Below are positions 31,136-40,290 of a stretch of DNA of 64,000 nucleotides, in pieces. Made by a program: the position numbers and the translations under genes. The stretch's first letter is position 1. Each line of letters opens with the position of its first letter. Under the pieces are notes generated by a model, which searched no databases, was not told where the DNA came from, and worked only from the letters and a program-made list of their open reading frames with translations. Location: assembly GCF_013911755.1 (NCBI RefSeq), contig NZ_JACESP010000004.1, positions 1 through 64,000 on the forward strand, written 5' to 3'. Origin of the DNA: Sphingosinicella sp. GTDB taxonomy: Bacteria > Pseudomonadota > Alphaproteobacteria > Sphingomonadales > Sphingomonadaceae.

Positions 31136-33475
31136 TCATGCCCTGACACGGATACGTTGACGCAGGCGTTCGTACAGCGGCACTTCGGCTTCGTGCGAAA
31201 TTTCAACGGTCACAGCGAAGGCCTGCTGGCCCTCGTCACCAGCCCAGCCACCGGCACATCGCACCACGAGATAGTAATTGTCGCCATAGCCCCTGATATT
31301 GCGTGAGAAGCTGACACTGGCACATTGCAGGCTCGATTTTTCCCGAACCGTCGAACTGGGCAGCAGCTTGCAGTTGTAGCGAGCTTCCATCTCAGGGAAC
31401 GGCGCTTCATCGGCTGTACGCCGCCGGAAATGCTCGAAGATCATGTCGGGGTCGCAGCCCCTGATGAGCCGGAAGCCCATCGATACGCCATTATAATCGA
31501 GCCGGCTGTGGCGCACAGGCGGATCAAAAGCCAGGCTCACACGGATGGTGCGGCGGCCCCGTTCAGTCTGGAACAGCTCCGGGATCGGGATCTGGTAGAC
31601 CGCGAAATGGTCGATCGCGAGCTCATCCTCGGCATAGAGGATCACCCGCGAATCGTCGGAAAAGGCGGCCCGTTCCGCATCGACCCGTCCATGACCGAAC
31701 AGCGCTCGACCAGCGGTATCTCCCAGGAGAGCCAGGCGACGAACGCTCTCGGGCGGAGCGACCGCGCTAGTGGCGAGCAGGGCGCGAACGAGGTTGGCAG
31801 ATGCGTCGGGAAAGCGCGCCAGGATCTGGCTTGCCTTGAACGCAACGAGAGGCGCGGCATGGGATGTGCCCGATCGCGCCGCGAAGAGCCGGTCGACAGG
31901 ACGGTAGTGGAGCGACATCACGCCGGCTTCGGGCCGTACTTCGCCGCCCTGGAGGGAGGCGGTGGGGCCATCGTAGATCAGCGTACCGCCAATGTCGGTA
32001 AAGTCGGGTTTGATCGCACCGCGCACGCCAGGACCAGCGCGCGAGAATGGCGAGGGCTCAAACGCTTCGGTGATCGGACGCACCCCGACATTGTCCTGAG
32101 CGCGGGTGCTAAGACCATTGCTATGCGCGACGGAACCAACAGTGACGATGTTCATGCCGCCGGCCGGTTCGCACAGCCGGTTCTCCGGCTCCATGAGGTA
32201 GCCTGGATAGTCGGTGACTGACTCTTCGATGCGCATTCCGCGCCGTGGCTGACGGTTGCCGGCCGCGACGATGATGACGATATCCAGTTCGCGGACCAGT
32301 TCATCGAGCGTCTGCGCCCAGGGACCAACCTTGCCGCCTTCGACGACCTTGGTGCGATCACCGAGCGAAATGACAAAAATCCGGCAACCGAATTGCTCAT
32401 GAAGCCCGGTGATCGCCTCGCGCATCAGCTTTGGCGTGAGACGCCGGTTGGGGAAATTGCCGGTGTGGTCGATCACCTTGGCTGAACACAGGCGCGCGTG
32501 CCGGACCAGTTCTCCAGCACCCAATTGCGCGCGCAGATCGCCGAAGGTCGCGATACCCCCGACAAAGGTTCCATGCCCATGGTCATCGGCTGTACCCAGC
32601 GTATCCGGCACGGCGATCGACCCGACGATGATATCCTCGATCAAAGGATGGTCATTGATCCCGCTGTCGATGATCCCGATGAGCGGCGCATTCTCGTCGA
32701 GATCCTCCACATCCGGCACATCGCCCAGCGCATCGTCGATGTGTTGTGCCGCGAGCAGATCCGGCTCGGGAGGCAGATCGACCTCGGCGATTTCCTCAAT
32801 TGACAGAAGGGTGCGCGCAATTGCGCCATCGCACTGAAGCCGGACGAGCGTGAGATTGGGACCAATATGCCGGTCGAGCTCCTCGGCGCCCCGCGCCTCT
32901 GCATAGCGAACGATGTCGTCGATCTTGCGCTCGCGCAAAGCCCGGGCGCCAAGATCCCAGAGCTCGATATCAACCATGTACGCCTCGCCGACCTGGAAAT
33001 CATCAACATCGACCAGGCCCGCTTCGCGGGCTCGCATGCCAATGCGATCGCGCGGCGCGACTTCGGCAATCGTCTCCACATTGGCAATGAACGAAGAGAA
33101 AGCCGGGTTCTGCCGGCCAGGCTGGACGCCCTGGCCATAGGCATCGAGCTTGCGTTGGAACTCGGTCAATTCATCGTTCGAAGAGAAGAGGACGAGTGTG
33201 CGATCCTCGTCGCTCGACAGAACGGTCAGGCCGACACGATTCCATTCCTCCTCGAGCAAAGGTCCGCTCATCCGGACCCGCAGGATCAACGACGGATCGA
33301 CCGCATCGGGGCGACGACGCTGCCGTTGGGCGGCTACGGCCTGACCGAGCTCCTGACCCAGGCGATCACTGTGCCCGCGCGGATTGCGCTGGGGAGGAGG
33401 CCCACCGCCACCATTCTTGCGGCGGGGCAGGCGTTCGGGCAGCCGCAACAGCTGCAGGTGATCATAACGCGCCAC
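31136..33475 (-). CDS. Large S8 (subtilisin-like) serine peptidase paired with AAA ATPase
   Basis: A 779-aa protein. The N-terminal domain of about 260 residues begins RYDHLQLLRLPERLPRR and has no signal peptide, so the enzyme is likely cytoplasmic. The S8 catalytic domain follows with Asp270 (GIIDSG), His301 (GHGTFVGG), oxyanion Asn407 (VAAGN) and Ser538 (GTSHAAP), all intact. The C-terminal domain (about 600-779) is beta-rich and contains four Cys. The GTG start at 33475 lies 10 nt after the AAA ATPase stop codon, so the two are a bicistron. The substrate is unknown; the ATPase may unfold or deliver it. Confidence 0.85.
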   Translation of the reverse strand: MARYDHLQLLRLPERLPRRKNGGGGPPPQRNPRGHSDRLGQELGQAVAAQRQRRRPDAVDPSLILRVRMSGPLLEEEWNRVGLTVLSSDEDRTLVLFSSNDELTEFQRKLDAYGQGVQPGRQNPAFSSFIANVETIAEVAPRDRIGMRAREAGLVDVDDFQVGEAYMVDIELWDLGARALRERKIDDIVRYAEARGAEELDRHIGPNLTLVRLQCDGAIARTLLSIEEIAEVDLPPEPDLLAAQHIDDALGDVPDVEDLDENAPLIGIIDSGINDHPLIEDIIVGSIAVPDTLGTADDHGHGTFVGGIATFGDLRAQLGAGELVRHARLCSAKVIDHTGNFPNRRLTPKLMREAITGLHEQFGCRIFVISLGDRTKVVEGGKVGPWAQTLDELVRELDIVIIVAAGNRQPRRGMRIEESVTDYPGYLMEPENRLCEPAGGMNIVTVGSVAHSNGLSTRAQDNVGVRPITEAFEPSPFSRAGPGVRGAIKPDFTDIGGTLIYDGPTASLQGGEVRPEAGVMSLHYRPVDRLFAARSGTSHAAPLVAFKASQILARFPDASANLVRALLATSAVAPPESVRRLALLGDTAGRALFGHGRVDAERAAFSDDSRVILYAEDELAIDHFAVYQIPIPELFQTERGRRTIRVSLAFDPPVRHSRLDYNGVSMGFRLIRGCDPDMIFEHFRRRTADEAPFPEMEARYNCKLLPSSTVREKSSLQCASVSFSRNIRGYGDNYYLVVRCAGGWAGDEGQQAFAVTVEISHEAEVPLYERLRQRIRVRA

Positions 33476-33485
33476 GCGGCGGGGG

Positions 33486-34469
33486 TCAGGAGGTCATTCG
33501 GTCGGCTCTGCGCCGACGGCGTCGTTCATCGGCGATGGCATGAAGGAAATCCTGCTCCCTGACCTGTTTTCGTTTGTCGATCACCGACGCCTTGATCGCC
33601 TGGATGCAGATGCGATCCAGCTCGGCATAGGAATAGCCCGAAAGCTCTCCAATATGTGTTTGCGGGTCGAAAGCCAGCGCGACATTCTTGAACTTCATCG
33701 TGAGAAAACGCGCGATCATGCGGGTTTCGGGTGGATCGAACCAGATCACCTCATCGAAGCGTCGCCAGATAGCCGGATCAAGCGATTGATCGAGATTGGT
33801 GGCTGCGACCAGAAAACCCTTGGGCTCGATCCGGTCGATGAAGATCAGCAGACTGTTGACGACGCGCCGCAGCTCATTGTGCTCGCCCCCGTCCTCGCGG
33901 GCGCGGGCTAGCGCATCAAATTCGTCGAAGAAAAGGACCGTGGGCTGCTTGCGAGCGAACTCGAACAGCTTGCGGACATTGGTCGCGGTCTCGCCCAGAT
34001 AGGAGGAGATCAGGCGGTCAAGCTTGACGATGTAGAGCGGCATGCCGAGCTCGGCTGCAAATATCTCCGCGCAGAGCGTCTTGCCGCAGCCCGGAGGGCC
34101 GCAAAACAACAGCTTGGAACGAACAGGCAAGCCGCGACGACGGACATCATCGGCCCGCCGAAACTCCCGCAGAAGATCGAGGAAAATGCGGATATTCTCA
34201 CTCGACAGGATGATATCCTGCTTGTTGTGCGTCGGCTCCACCAGTTCGATGAAGTCGCCTGCGGCTTCAGGGAAAGGAATGAGCGGCGCCAGCGCCTTGG
34301 GTTTAGTCGGGCGCGATGGCGCGGCATCAAGTGAACGGCGGAGGGAGCGCGCGAGTACGCGATTGTTTTTCTTCTCTTCCTCACTGATGATCTGCTCGGC
34401 AACGGCACGGAACTCCTCATCCTTGCCGTAGCTCGCCAGCAATTTCTTCATCAGTTCACCGCGCGCCAT
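33486..34469 (-). CDS. AAA ATPase (classical AAA clade), partner of subtilase
   Basis: About 327 aa. Walker A is FCGPPGCGKTLCAE, Walker B is VLFFDEFDALA, sensor 1 is AATNLDQSLDP and the arginine finger region is RRFDEVIWF, as in spastin/FtsH-like AAA modules. A short helical N-terminal domain of about 100 residues could bind the peptidase or substrate. The ATG at 34469 (MARGELMKK) was chosen; an in-frame extension to 34577 has no family-like content. It is first in a two-gene unit with the S8 peptidase. Confidence 0.88.
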   Translation of the reverse strand: MARGELMKKLLASYGKDEEFRAVAEQIISEEEKKNNRVLARSLRRSLDAAPSRPTKPKALAPLIPFPEAAGDFIELVEPTHNKQDIILSSENIRIFLDLLREFRRADDVRRRGLPVRSKLLFCGPPGCGKTLCAEIFAAELGMPLYIVKLDRLISSYLGETATNVRKLFEFARKQPTVLFFDEFDALARAREDGGEHNELRRVVNSLLIFIDRIEPKGFLVAATNLDQSLDPAIWRRFDEVIWFDPPETRMIARFLTMKFKNVALAFDPQTHIGELSGYSYAELDRICIQAIKASVIDKRKQVREQDFLHAIADERRRRRRADRMTS

Positions 34470-34565
34470 GGGTCCGTATAAGCCTTTCCTTGTGCCGCAA
34501 GCATAGCCGGATTTCCTGAATCTGCCATGATTTCCTGCATCGGAACATGATAAATCCCGACTACG

Positions 34566-34770
34566 AAAGGCCGCCACGCCGGGGGAAGCGTGACGGCCTT
34601 TCCCGCATGCGGCGGGCGGTCCAAGGGTTTGTGGCTCTGCTAGCCCCGCGGATCAGCGCGAGACCGTGGCCGTGCTCGTGGCCGCACCCCGGACCGCCGA
34701 CGCGCTGATACTGTTGCCGAAAGGTAGATCCGGCTTTTCGTTGCCATCGTGCAGGCCAGACTGACGGCCA
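34566..34770 (-). repeat. Duplicated 3' end and terminator of the hfaD-like gene
   Basis: This segment aligns with 45715-45920. The first 36 nt, a hairpin terminator (AAAGGCCG-C-CACGC pairing with GCGTG-A-CGGCCTTT), are identical in both places. The following roughly 160 nt match with scattered differences and then fade out. It covers the C-terminus of the HfaD-like coding sequence and its terminator. Confidence 0.75.
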
Positions 34771-34970
34771 GGGCCGTAACGTGCGACGGAGGCATCTGGC
34801 CGTTCTGGACACTGAGCCTTCCGATGACGATCATGCCCCGTCTCCATCGGCCAGGCCGCTGCCGATCGGTCCCTTCCTCTGACCTCCGAAGCCTTCGCCG
34901 GCATCGGTCGCGTGGCCGTCACCGAGAGAAGATTGGCGTCGGCGCTATTGGCCGTGGCCACCATCAGCAC
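34653..34970 (-). pseudogene. Decayed remnant of an hfaD-like adhesin gene
   Basis: The minus-strand frame encodes about 105 residues. It opens with ATANSADANLLSVTA, matching the repeat ATANRADGNLLSVTA of the full-length HfaD-like protein, and ends GNSISASAVRGAATSTATVSR (in two pieces GNSISASAV and TVSR), matching its C-terminus GNSISASAVGNAATSKVTVSR. The middle is unrelated or frame-shifted. Relative to the intact gene about 1.7 kb has been lost between the two matched parts. It has no signal peptide, so it is not expected to make a surface protein. Confidence 0.72.
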
Positions 34971-34995
34971 CGCATCAAGCGACAGACCTAATGAA

Positions 34996-35012
34996 TGATG
35001 TTTTATACATCC
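34996..35012. promoter_or_regulatory. Operator-like inverted repeat, site A
   Basis: TGATGT-TTTAT-ACATCC is a 17-bp near-perfect inverted repeat (5 of 6 half-site positions) in a locally AT-rich stretch 104 nt upstream of the spermidine-synthase-like gene. It matches the sites in front of both small HTH regulator genes. Confidence 0.55.
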
Positions 35013-35116
35013 ATATTAAAGATCATATTTGATTTTTGACGATCTAAAATCTAGTTATAGCAGATGGTCGGTCTCCCTGCCTTTCTGACGCGCGCGATCT
35101 GCATTGCTGGCTGGTC

Positions 35117-36016
35117 ATGACCGACGCTGCGGGCGATCTGCCAGACCTCGACATGGATCTGTTCTACGACGTCGTCTTCGCCATGGGGTTCGACCGACCT
35201 GAGCCCGGCTTCTCCCGTCAGCAGCCATCCGCGCGCGGAGGCCACATCCCCATTGCACTCGATGCGCCGTTCGGCGAGCGTGGGCCGATGCTGTTTCGCT
35301 TCGGCGACATGCTCTCGCTCCTGTTCAACTGGTCGACGGTTCAGAGTGGCATGCGTGTCAGCGATCCCGATCATCTCCTGTTCGACTATACGCGGATGAT
35401 GATGGCGTTCCGGCTGTTCCGTCCCGATCCTTGCCGGATCGAAATGATCGGCCTTGGCGGCGGCTCACTGGCCAAGGCGTGCTACCGCGCCTTGCCCGAT
35501 TGCGACATCAGCGTGGTGGAGATCGATCCTCAGGTGATTGCGCTGCGCGAACGATTCCGCATTCCCGATGACGACCACAGGTTCCGGGTCATCCACGCCG
35601 ATGGGGTGGAGTTCGTGTCGAACGATCCGGGCCGTCCCGATGTGCTGCTGGTCGATGGCTTCGACAGCCGCGGCCTCCCTAAAAGCCTGAGTACGGCGGC
35701 GTTCTACGCGGCCTGCCGCGCGCGCCTGAGCCCAAATGGCCTGCTCGTCGCCAACCTGTGCAACAATTTTTTGTCCTACCCTGGGCTGCTGCGCCGGATC
35801 CGTACTGCCTTCAATGGCCAGGCCCTCGCCGTCACCGCGGAAAATGGCGGCAATCGCATCGTGTTCGCAAGCGCCGACCCGACCTTTCCGCCTGCGACCT
35901 CGCCTTTCCAGAGCCTTCCCGATCGACTGCTCGCCGATCGCACGATCGACTACGGCGCCAAGCAGCGCCGGATCGGGCCCGCGCTGCGGCGCTGGCACGT
36001 CAAGGCGGAAGTCTGA
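35117..36016 (+). CDS. Spermidine-synthase-like methyltransferase-fold protein
   Basis: A 299-aa protein with a Rossmann SAM/decarboxy-SAM-binding core. IGLGGGSLAKACYR is motif I, ISVVEIDPQVIALRERF places the acidic residue after beta-2, and VLLVDGFDSRGLPKSL corresponds to the catalytic-loop region of spermidine synthases. The N-terminal tetramerisation domain is short. Polyamine synthesis is therefore only inferred, and many such homologues remain uncharacterised. The true start may be downstream of 35117, since the first 50 residues are poorly conserved in type. Confidence 0.7.
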   Translation: MTDAAGDLPDLDMDLFYDVVFAMGFDRPEPGFSRQQPSARGGHIPIALDAPFGERGPMLFRFGDMLSLLFNWSTVQSGMRVSDPDHLLFDYTRMMMAFRLFRPDPCRIEMIGLGGGSLAKACYRALPDCDISVVEIDPQVIALRERFRIPDDDHRFRVIHADGVEFVSNDPGRPDVLLVDGFDSRGLPKSLSTAAFYAACRARLSPNGLLVANLCNNFLSYPGLLRRIRTAFNGQALAVTAENGGNRIVFASADPTFPPATSPFQSLPDRLLADRTIDYGAKQRRIGPALRRWHVKAEV

Positions 36017-36066
36017 GCCTGCCTTACGCGCATGATCGTGTCATCTCGCTTTTCAGCCTTGCTATT

Positions 36067-36083
36067 TGATGTTTTATATATCA
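36067..36083. promoter_or_regulatory. Operator-like inverted repeat, site B
   Basis: TGATGT-TTTAT-ATATCA sits 10 nt upstream of the first HTH regulator gene, where a bound protein would block initiation. One half-site mismatch separates it from a perfect repeat. Its position suggests autoregulation. Confidence 0.6.
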
Positions 36084-36093
36084 CCCCGGCGCG

Positions 36094-36411
36094 ATGATCA
36101 CATCCCAACAGATGCGTGCCGCCAGAGCGATGCTCGGTATCGACCAACGCGGACTCTCCGAGATTTCCGGCGTTTCACTGCCGACGATCCAGCGTATGGA
36201 GGCCTCCGATGGGCAGGTACGCGGTGTGGTGGGCACGGTGATGAAGGTCATCAGCGCGATCGAAAGTGCCGGGATCGAACTTTTGGGTGAGAATGCACCA
36301 AGCGCAGGGCTTGGGCGAGGCGTGCGACTGCGCGAGACGCGCAGCGGCGAGGCGCCCCGCGAAAAGCTCACGCTCTTTTACGACAAGGCCCCCCTTCCCG
36401 ATCCCGACTGA
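36094..36411 (+). CDS. Small XRE-type HTH transcriptional regulator (copy 1)
   Basis: A 105-aa protein with a canonical N-terminal helix-turn-helix: QQMRAARAMLGIDQRGLSE and VSLPTIQRMEAS contain the recognition helix. The C-terminal part (GIELLGENAPSAGLGRGVRLRE) is conserved with the paralogue at 40287-40607. It probably binds the inverted repeat 10 nt upstream of its own start codon. It follows the spermidine-synthase-like gene, but is probably independently controlled. Confidence 0.88.
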   Translation: MITSQQMRAARAMLGIDQRGLSEISGVSLPTIQRMEASDGQVRGVVGTVMKVISAIESAGIELLGENAPSAGLGRGVRLRETRSGEAPREKLTLFYDKAPLPDPD

Positions 36412-36489
36412 TCGACCTCTTCGCGTTGATCGGAAGAACTGCTGGAGAGATCGAAGAACACGGTGCGTCCAAGCCCTTTGGTCAAACGG

Positions 36490-36795
36490 CTAGCCTCTCT
36501 TCCGAACAAACTCCGCCCGCAGTACCAAGCCTTTGATCCCTTCGTAACGGCAGTCGATTTCCTGCGGATCGCCCGTCAGGCGGATCGACTTGATCAACGT
36601 GCCGCGCTTGAGCGTCTGGCCTGCGCCTTTGACCTCGAGATCCTTGATCAGAGTCACCTGATCGCCGTCGGCAAGCAGATTTCCAACAGCATCGCGCACT
36701 TCAATCCGCCCGGCGGAGGCTCTGCGCTCGGCCAGTTCCGAGGCAGGCATCCATTCCCCGGATTCGTCGTCGTACACATATTCGTCATCACTCAT
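36490..36795 (-). CDS. PhnA-like domain protein
   Basis: About 101 aa. The C-terminal PhnA/YjdM domain is clear (VRDAVGNLLADGDQVTLIKDLEVKG and CRYEGIKGLVLRAEFVRK in order). The N-terminal zinc ribbon of full-length YjdM is replaced by an acidic segment (MSDDEYVYDDESGEWMP). ATG 36795 was chosen because GGAG lies 6 nt upstream. The name is historical; a role in phosphonate use is not supported. Confidence 0.85.
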   Translation of the reverse strand: MSDDEYVYDDESGEWMPASELAERRASAGRIEVRDAVGNLLADGDQVTLIKDLEVKGAGQTLKRGTLIKSIRLTGDPQEIDCRYEGIKGLVLRAEFVRKRG

Positions 36796-36935
36796 CGGAT
36801 TCTCCAAAGTTCAATTGAGCCCGTCAGGCGGGCAAAAGGTCTCAGCTCGATCACTGCAGCAGGCGGGCTTTCGTGAAACCAGAATGCTAAATCAACATCG
36901 TGCCATTCCATGCGCGGTCGCGGCCATCTGAACTG

Positions 36936-37238
36936 TCAGCTGGATGTGCCGGCAATCCTGACCAACTTGTGGCGGGCGCCGCCGCCGCGAAGAAGTTCGA
37001 GGCTCGAGACAGGTTGCTTGAGCGCATCGGCGAGAAGACGCAACACGGCCGCGTTGGCCTTGCCATCTTCAGGCGTCGCGGTGACGCGAACCTGAAGGAC
37101 GCCATTGTCCTGGTCGGCAGGCATCTGGACAGCGTCGACGGAGGCGTTGGGCGTCACCCGAATGGACAGCCGCCCTGCCTCATCGGCCAACGCGCGGATT
37201 TCATCGGGCGAAGGGAAAAGGATCCGTCGACGCGCCAT
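36936..37238 (-). CDS. DUF167 (YggU-like) protein
   Basis: A 100-aa protein with the family signature RLSIRVTPNASVDAV at the N-terminus and EDGKANAAVLRLLADAL in the middle. The fold is known structurally but the function is not. An in-frame extension to 37343 lacks family similarity, so the ATG at 37238 was chosen. It is usually a core gene, so its presence here suggests a second copy carried by the element. Confidence 0.82.
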   Translation of the reverse strand: MARRRILFPSPDEIRALADEAGRLSIRVTPNASVDAVQMPADQDNGVLQVRVTATPEDGKANAAVLRLLADALKQPVSSLELLRGGGARHKLVRIAGTSS

Positions 37239-37320
37239 CAGTTTACTCGTTCCACCCGCTCGCATTTCCCAAAATGGGCCGCAGCGCCGCAACGTCCATG
37301 CAGGACATTCACGGTTGCGA

Positions 37321-38532
37321 TCAATGATGGGCATGCACGGCATCGTCGTGCGACAGCCGCTCGATGACGAGAGCGATCCCTTGCCCTCCGCCGATGCACA
37401 TGGTCACGAGTCCATAACGTCCGCCAATGCGTTCCAGTTCATGAAGCGCCTTGATGGTGATGATCGCGCCTGTCGCACCCACAGGATGGCCAAGACCTAT
37501 ACCGCTGCCGTTCGGATTGACCTTTTCCGGCGGGAAATCGAGCAACTTGGCGACCGCGCAAGCCTGGGCGGCAAAGGCTTCGTTGGCCTCGATCACATCG
37601 ATGTCATCCAGCGAAAGGCCTGCTCGCCTGAGGGCGATGGGAACGGCTTCGACCGGCCCCAGCCCCATGACCTCGGGTGCAACGCCCGCATGCCCCCAAC
37701 TCACAATTCTGGCGCGAGGCATAAGGCCCCTTGCCTTGGCGGCCTCGGCCGAAGCCAGCACCAGCGCTGCGCCGCCATCGTTGATCCCGCTGGCGTTGCC
37801 GGCGGTGACCGTGCCGCTTTCCTTGCGGAAGAGCGGTTTGAGTCCGGCAAGCCCCGATGGCGACGTGTCTTCGCGCACATGCTCATCGACCTTGAAGAGG
37901 AAAGTGCCGCCCCGACGCTTGACCTCGATTGGGACGATCTGCTCGCGGAACCGGTCCTCCTGCTGCGCCAGCGCCGCGCGCCGATGGCTTTCCGCCGCGA
38001 GCGCGTCCTGCTGTTCGCGCGTGATGCCGTGCCGATCGGCTACGTTTTCCGCGGTCACACCCATGTGGCCTGCGCCAAACGGGTCATTCAGGATGGCGTC
38101 CATGGCATCGATCATGGCTTCGTCGCCCATGCGCTTGCCCCAGCGCATCGCTTTGACGACATAGGGCGACTGGCTCATGCTCTCGACACCGCCGGCGACG
38201 GCCATGTCGCATTCGCCCAACATAATCATCTGGGCGACCGAGACGATGGCCTGGACGCTCGATCCGCACAGACGGTTCAGCGTCAACGCGGGGGTCTTGT
38301 CCGGAATGCCGGCCGCGATCGCGGAGATGCGCGACACATAGGCGTCGCGCGGTTCGCTCTGGATGACCTGGCCCATAACCACATGTCCGATATCGGCGGG
38401 TTCGATACCGGCCCGCCTGATCGCTTCGGCAATGACGATTCGCCCGAGTTCCCAAGGCGCGACATCCTTCAGGCTGCCCCCGAAATCACCGATGGCAGTA
38501 CGCGCTCCGGACAGGATCACGACGTCTTTCAA
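37321..38532 (-). CDS. Acetyl-CoA acetyltransferase (thiolase)
   Basis: A 403-aa thiolase II family enzyme that condenses or cleaves acetoacetyl-CoA. The nucleophilic Cys lies in NRLCGSSVQAIV, and the other active-site segments are NEAFAAQ, GLGHPVGATGA and TMCIGGGQG. The TTG at 38532 is preferred because an AAAGG sequence lies upstream and the family typically begins xKDVVILSGARTA. No partner dehydrogenase is adjacent, so its pathway here is unclear. Confidence 0.9.
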   Translation of the reverse strand: MKDVVILSGARTAIGDFGGSLKDVAPWELGRIVIAEAIRRAGIEPADIGHVVMGQVIQSEPRDAYVSRISAIAAGIPDKTPALTLNRLCGSSVQAIVSVAQMIMLGECDMAVAGGVESMSQSPYVVKAMRWGKRMGDEAMIDAMDAILNDPFGAGHMGVTAENVADRHGITREQQDALAAESHRRAALAQQEDRFREQIVPIEVKRRGGTFLFKVDEHVREDTSPSGLAGLKPLFRKESGTVTAGNASGINDGGAALVLASAEAAKARGLMPRARIVSWGHAGVAPEVMGLGPVEAVPIALRRAGLSLDDIDVIEANEAFAAQACAVAKLLDFPPEKVNPNGSGIGLGHPVGATGAIITIKALHELERIGGRYGLVTMCIGGGQGIALVIERLSHDDAVHAHH

Positions 38533-38616
38533 GAATAATACCTTTCGACAACAAAGGCGCCCGATCGGGCGCAAGGACGGATACGTGCATTCGGCTCTCG
38601 GGAGCCTGCGGCGAAA

Positions 38617-40290
38617 TCAGGGACGTGGGGGCTCGGGGCTTTCGAGCAAGCGAAGCGCGAGCGCCTGGGCGTTGGCGAAGTCGGCCGCGTAGAAGAGCTT
38701 ATCCGAGTGGCCACCGAGGCGGACACGCTCGAGCATCGCCTTTGGCTGTTGCCGGACACCCGAGAGCACGACCTGGGCGCCGGCAATATGCGCCTGTTCG
38801 ATGAACTCCCCGAGCGCCTGCACGCCGCTGGCATCGAGCAGGGGCACGAGCCGCATGCGCAGGATGATCACCCTGGGCGACTGGCCAACACGGCGCAGCG
38901 TATCGAGAAGTTCGCCGGCGACCCCGAAGAAGAACGGCCCGGTGATGCGAAACACCTCGACGCCGGCCGGCAAGGCATCGCGCTGGTGGACATCCTCGGA
39001 ATCAAAGTCGGGGTCCTGTGTGCCGCTGGCATCGACTTCGACCGTTTCGGCCATATGCGTCATGAACAGCAGCGACGCCAGCGTGACCCCGACGCCGATC
39101 GCGACGGTGAGATCGACCAGCACGGTGAGGCCGAAGGTGAGCAGCAGCACAGCCCGGTCGCTATTGGGCATCCGCAGCAGGGCGATGAACCGCTCATACT
39201 CACTCATGCCCCAAGCGACCATGAACAGGATCGCCGCCAGTGCCGTCATCGGCACGAAGGCCATGAGCTTCACCCCGAACAGGACGAACAGCAGCAGGAA
39301 GACCGCATGCATGATCCCGGCAACTGGGGTCTTGGCCCCGGACCGGATGTTGGTCGCCGTGCGGGCGATCGCACCGGTGGCGGGCAGACCGCCGAACAGG
39401 GCCGAGCCAAGATTGGCGACACCCTGGCCGATCAGTTCCTGATTCGAACGATGCCGGGTTCCGGCCATGCCGTCGGCGACGACCGCGGAAAGCAGCGCCT
39501 CAATGCCGGCCAGAAAGGCGATGGTGAACGCCGAAGGCAGCACGGCGCTGATCTTGGCGAGAGAGATTGCCGGTAGCGCAGGCATGGGCAGTCCGGCGGG
39601 AATGTCCGGAAAACGCGAACCGATCGTGTCGACCGGCAGCTTGAGCACGGCGACGGCGACCGAACTGACCACCACCGCGATCAGGAAACCGGGGAGCTTG
39701 GGCGCGAACTTGCGCAGGACGATGATGATCGCCAGCGCGCCGGCGCCGACCGCGACGGTGGCGGCATGGGTGGTCGATATGGCCCCAAGATAGGCCTGCC
39801 ATTTGGGAATGAAGTCGGCCGGCACCTTGTCGATAGCCAGCCCAAGAAAATCCTTCACCTGGCTTGAGGCGATGATGACCGCGATCCCGGCGGTGAACCC
39901 GGTCACGACGGGATGGGGAATATATTTGATCAGCCGTCCGAGACGGAAAACGCCGGCGGCGATCAGGATCAAGCCGGCAAGCAGGGTCGCAACGAGCAGG
40001 CCATCATAGCCGTGCTGAGCGATGACGTTGAAGATGACGACAACGAAGGCGCCGGTCGGGCCGCCGACCTGAACGCGCGACCCGCCAAGCGCGGAGATCA
40101 GGAAGCCGGCGACGACGGCCGTCACGAGCCCCTTGTCGGGCGATGCGCCGCTGGCGATGCCAAGCGCCATCGCCAGCGGCAAGGCGACGATCGCAACGGT
40201 CAGGCCGGCTATCGCGTCACGCCAGAACGTGGCCGGCGCGTAACCCTCGCGCAGGGCGGTCACCAGCTTGGGTGTGTAGGAGGCCGTCAT
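38617..40290 (-). CDS. SulP family anion transporter with STAS domain (element copy)
   Basis: A 557-aa SulP/SLC26 transporter closely similar to the chromosomal copy at 19994-21652. The opening helices (MALGIASGASPDKGLVTA) and the VGGPTGAFVVV signature are shared almost word for word. A C-terminal STAS domain with LLDASGVQALGEF is present. The start overlaps the upstream HTH regulator stop by 4 nt, so the two are one operon, likely controlled by the repeat at 40618-40634. The anion transported is not determined. Confidence 0.9.
   Translation of the reverse strand: MTASYTPKLVTALREGYAPATFWRDAIAGLTVAIVALPLAMALGIASGASPDKGLVTAVVAGFLISALGGSRVQVGGPTGAFVVVIFNVIAQHGYDGLLVATLLAGLILIAAGVFRLGRLIKYIPHPVVTGFTAGIAVIIASSQVKDFLGLAIDKVPADFIPKWQAYLGAISTTHAATVAVGAGALAIIIVLRKFAPKLPGFLIAVVVSSVAVAVLKLPVDTIGSRFPDIPAGLPMPALPAISLAKISAVLPSAFTIAFLAGIEALLSAVVADGMAGTRHRSNQELIGQGVANLGSALFGGLPATGAIARTATNIRSGAKTPVAGIMHAVFLLLFVLFGVKLMAFVPMTALAAILFMVAWGMSEYERFIALLRMPNSDRAVLLLTFGLTVLVDLTVAIGVGVTLASLLFMTHMAETVEVDASGTQDPDFDSEDVHQRDALPAGVEVFRITGPFFFGVAGELLDTLRRVGQSPRVIILRMRLVPLLDASGVQALGEFIEQAHIAGAQVVLSGVRQQPKAMLERVRLGGHSDKLFYAADFANAQALALRLLESPEPPRP

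Noticed and set aside
37105-38538. A 477-aa plus-strand frame over the thiolase gene
   Set aside because: The thiolase has all catalytic segments on the other strand, so this frame is a shadow.
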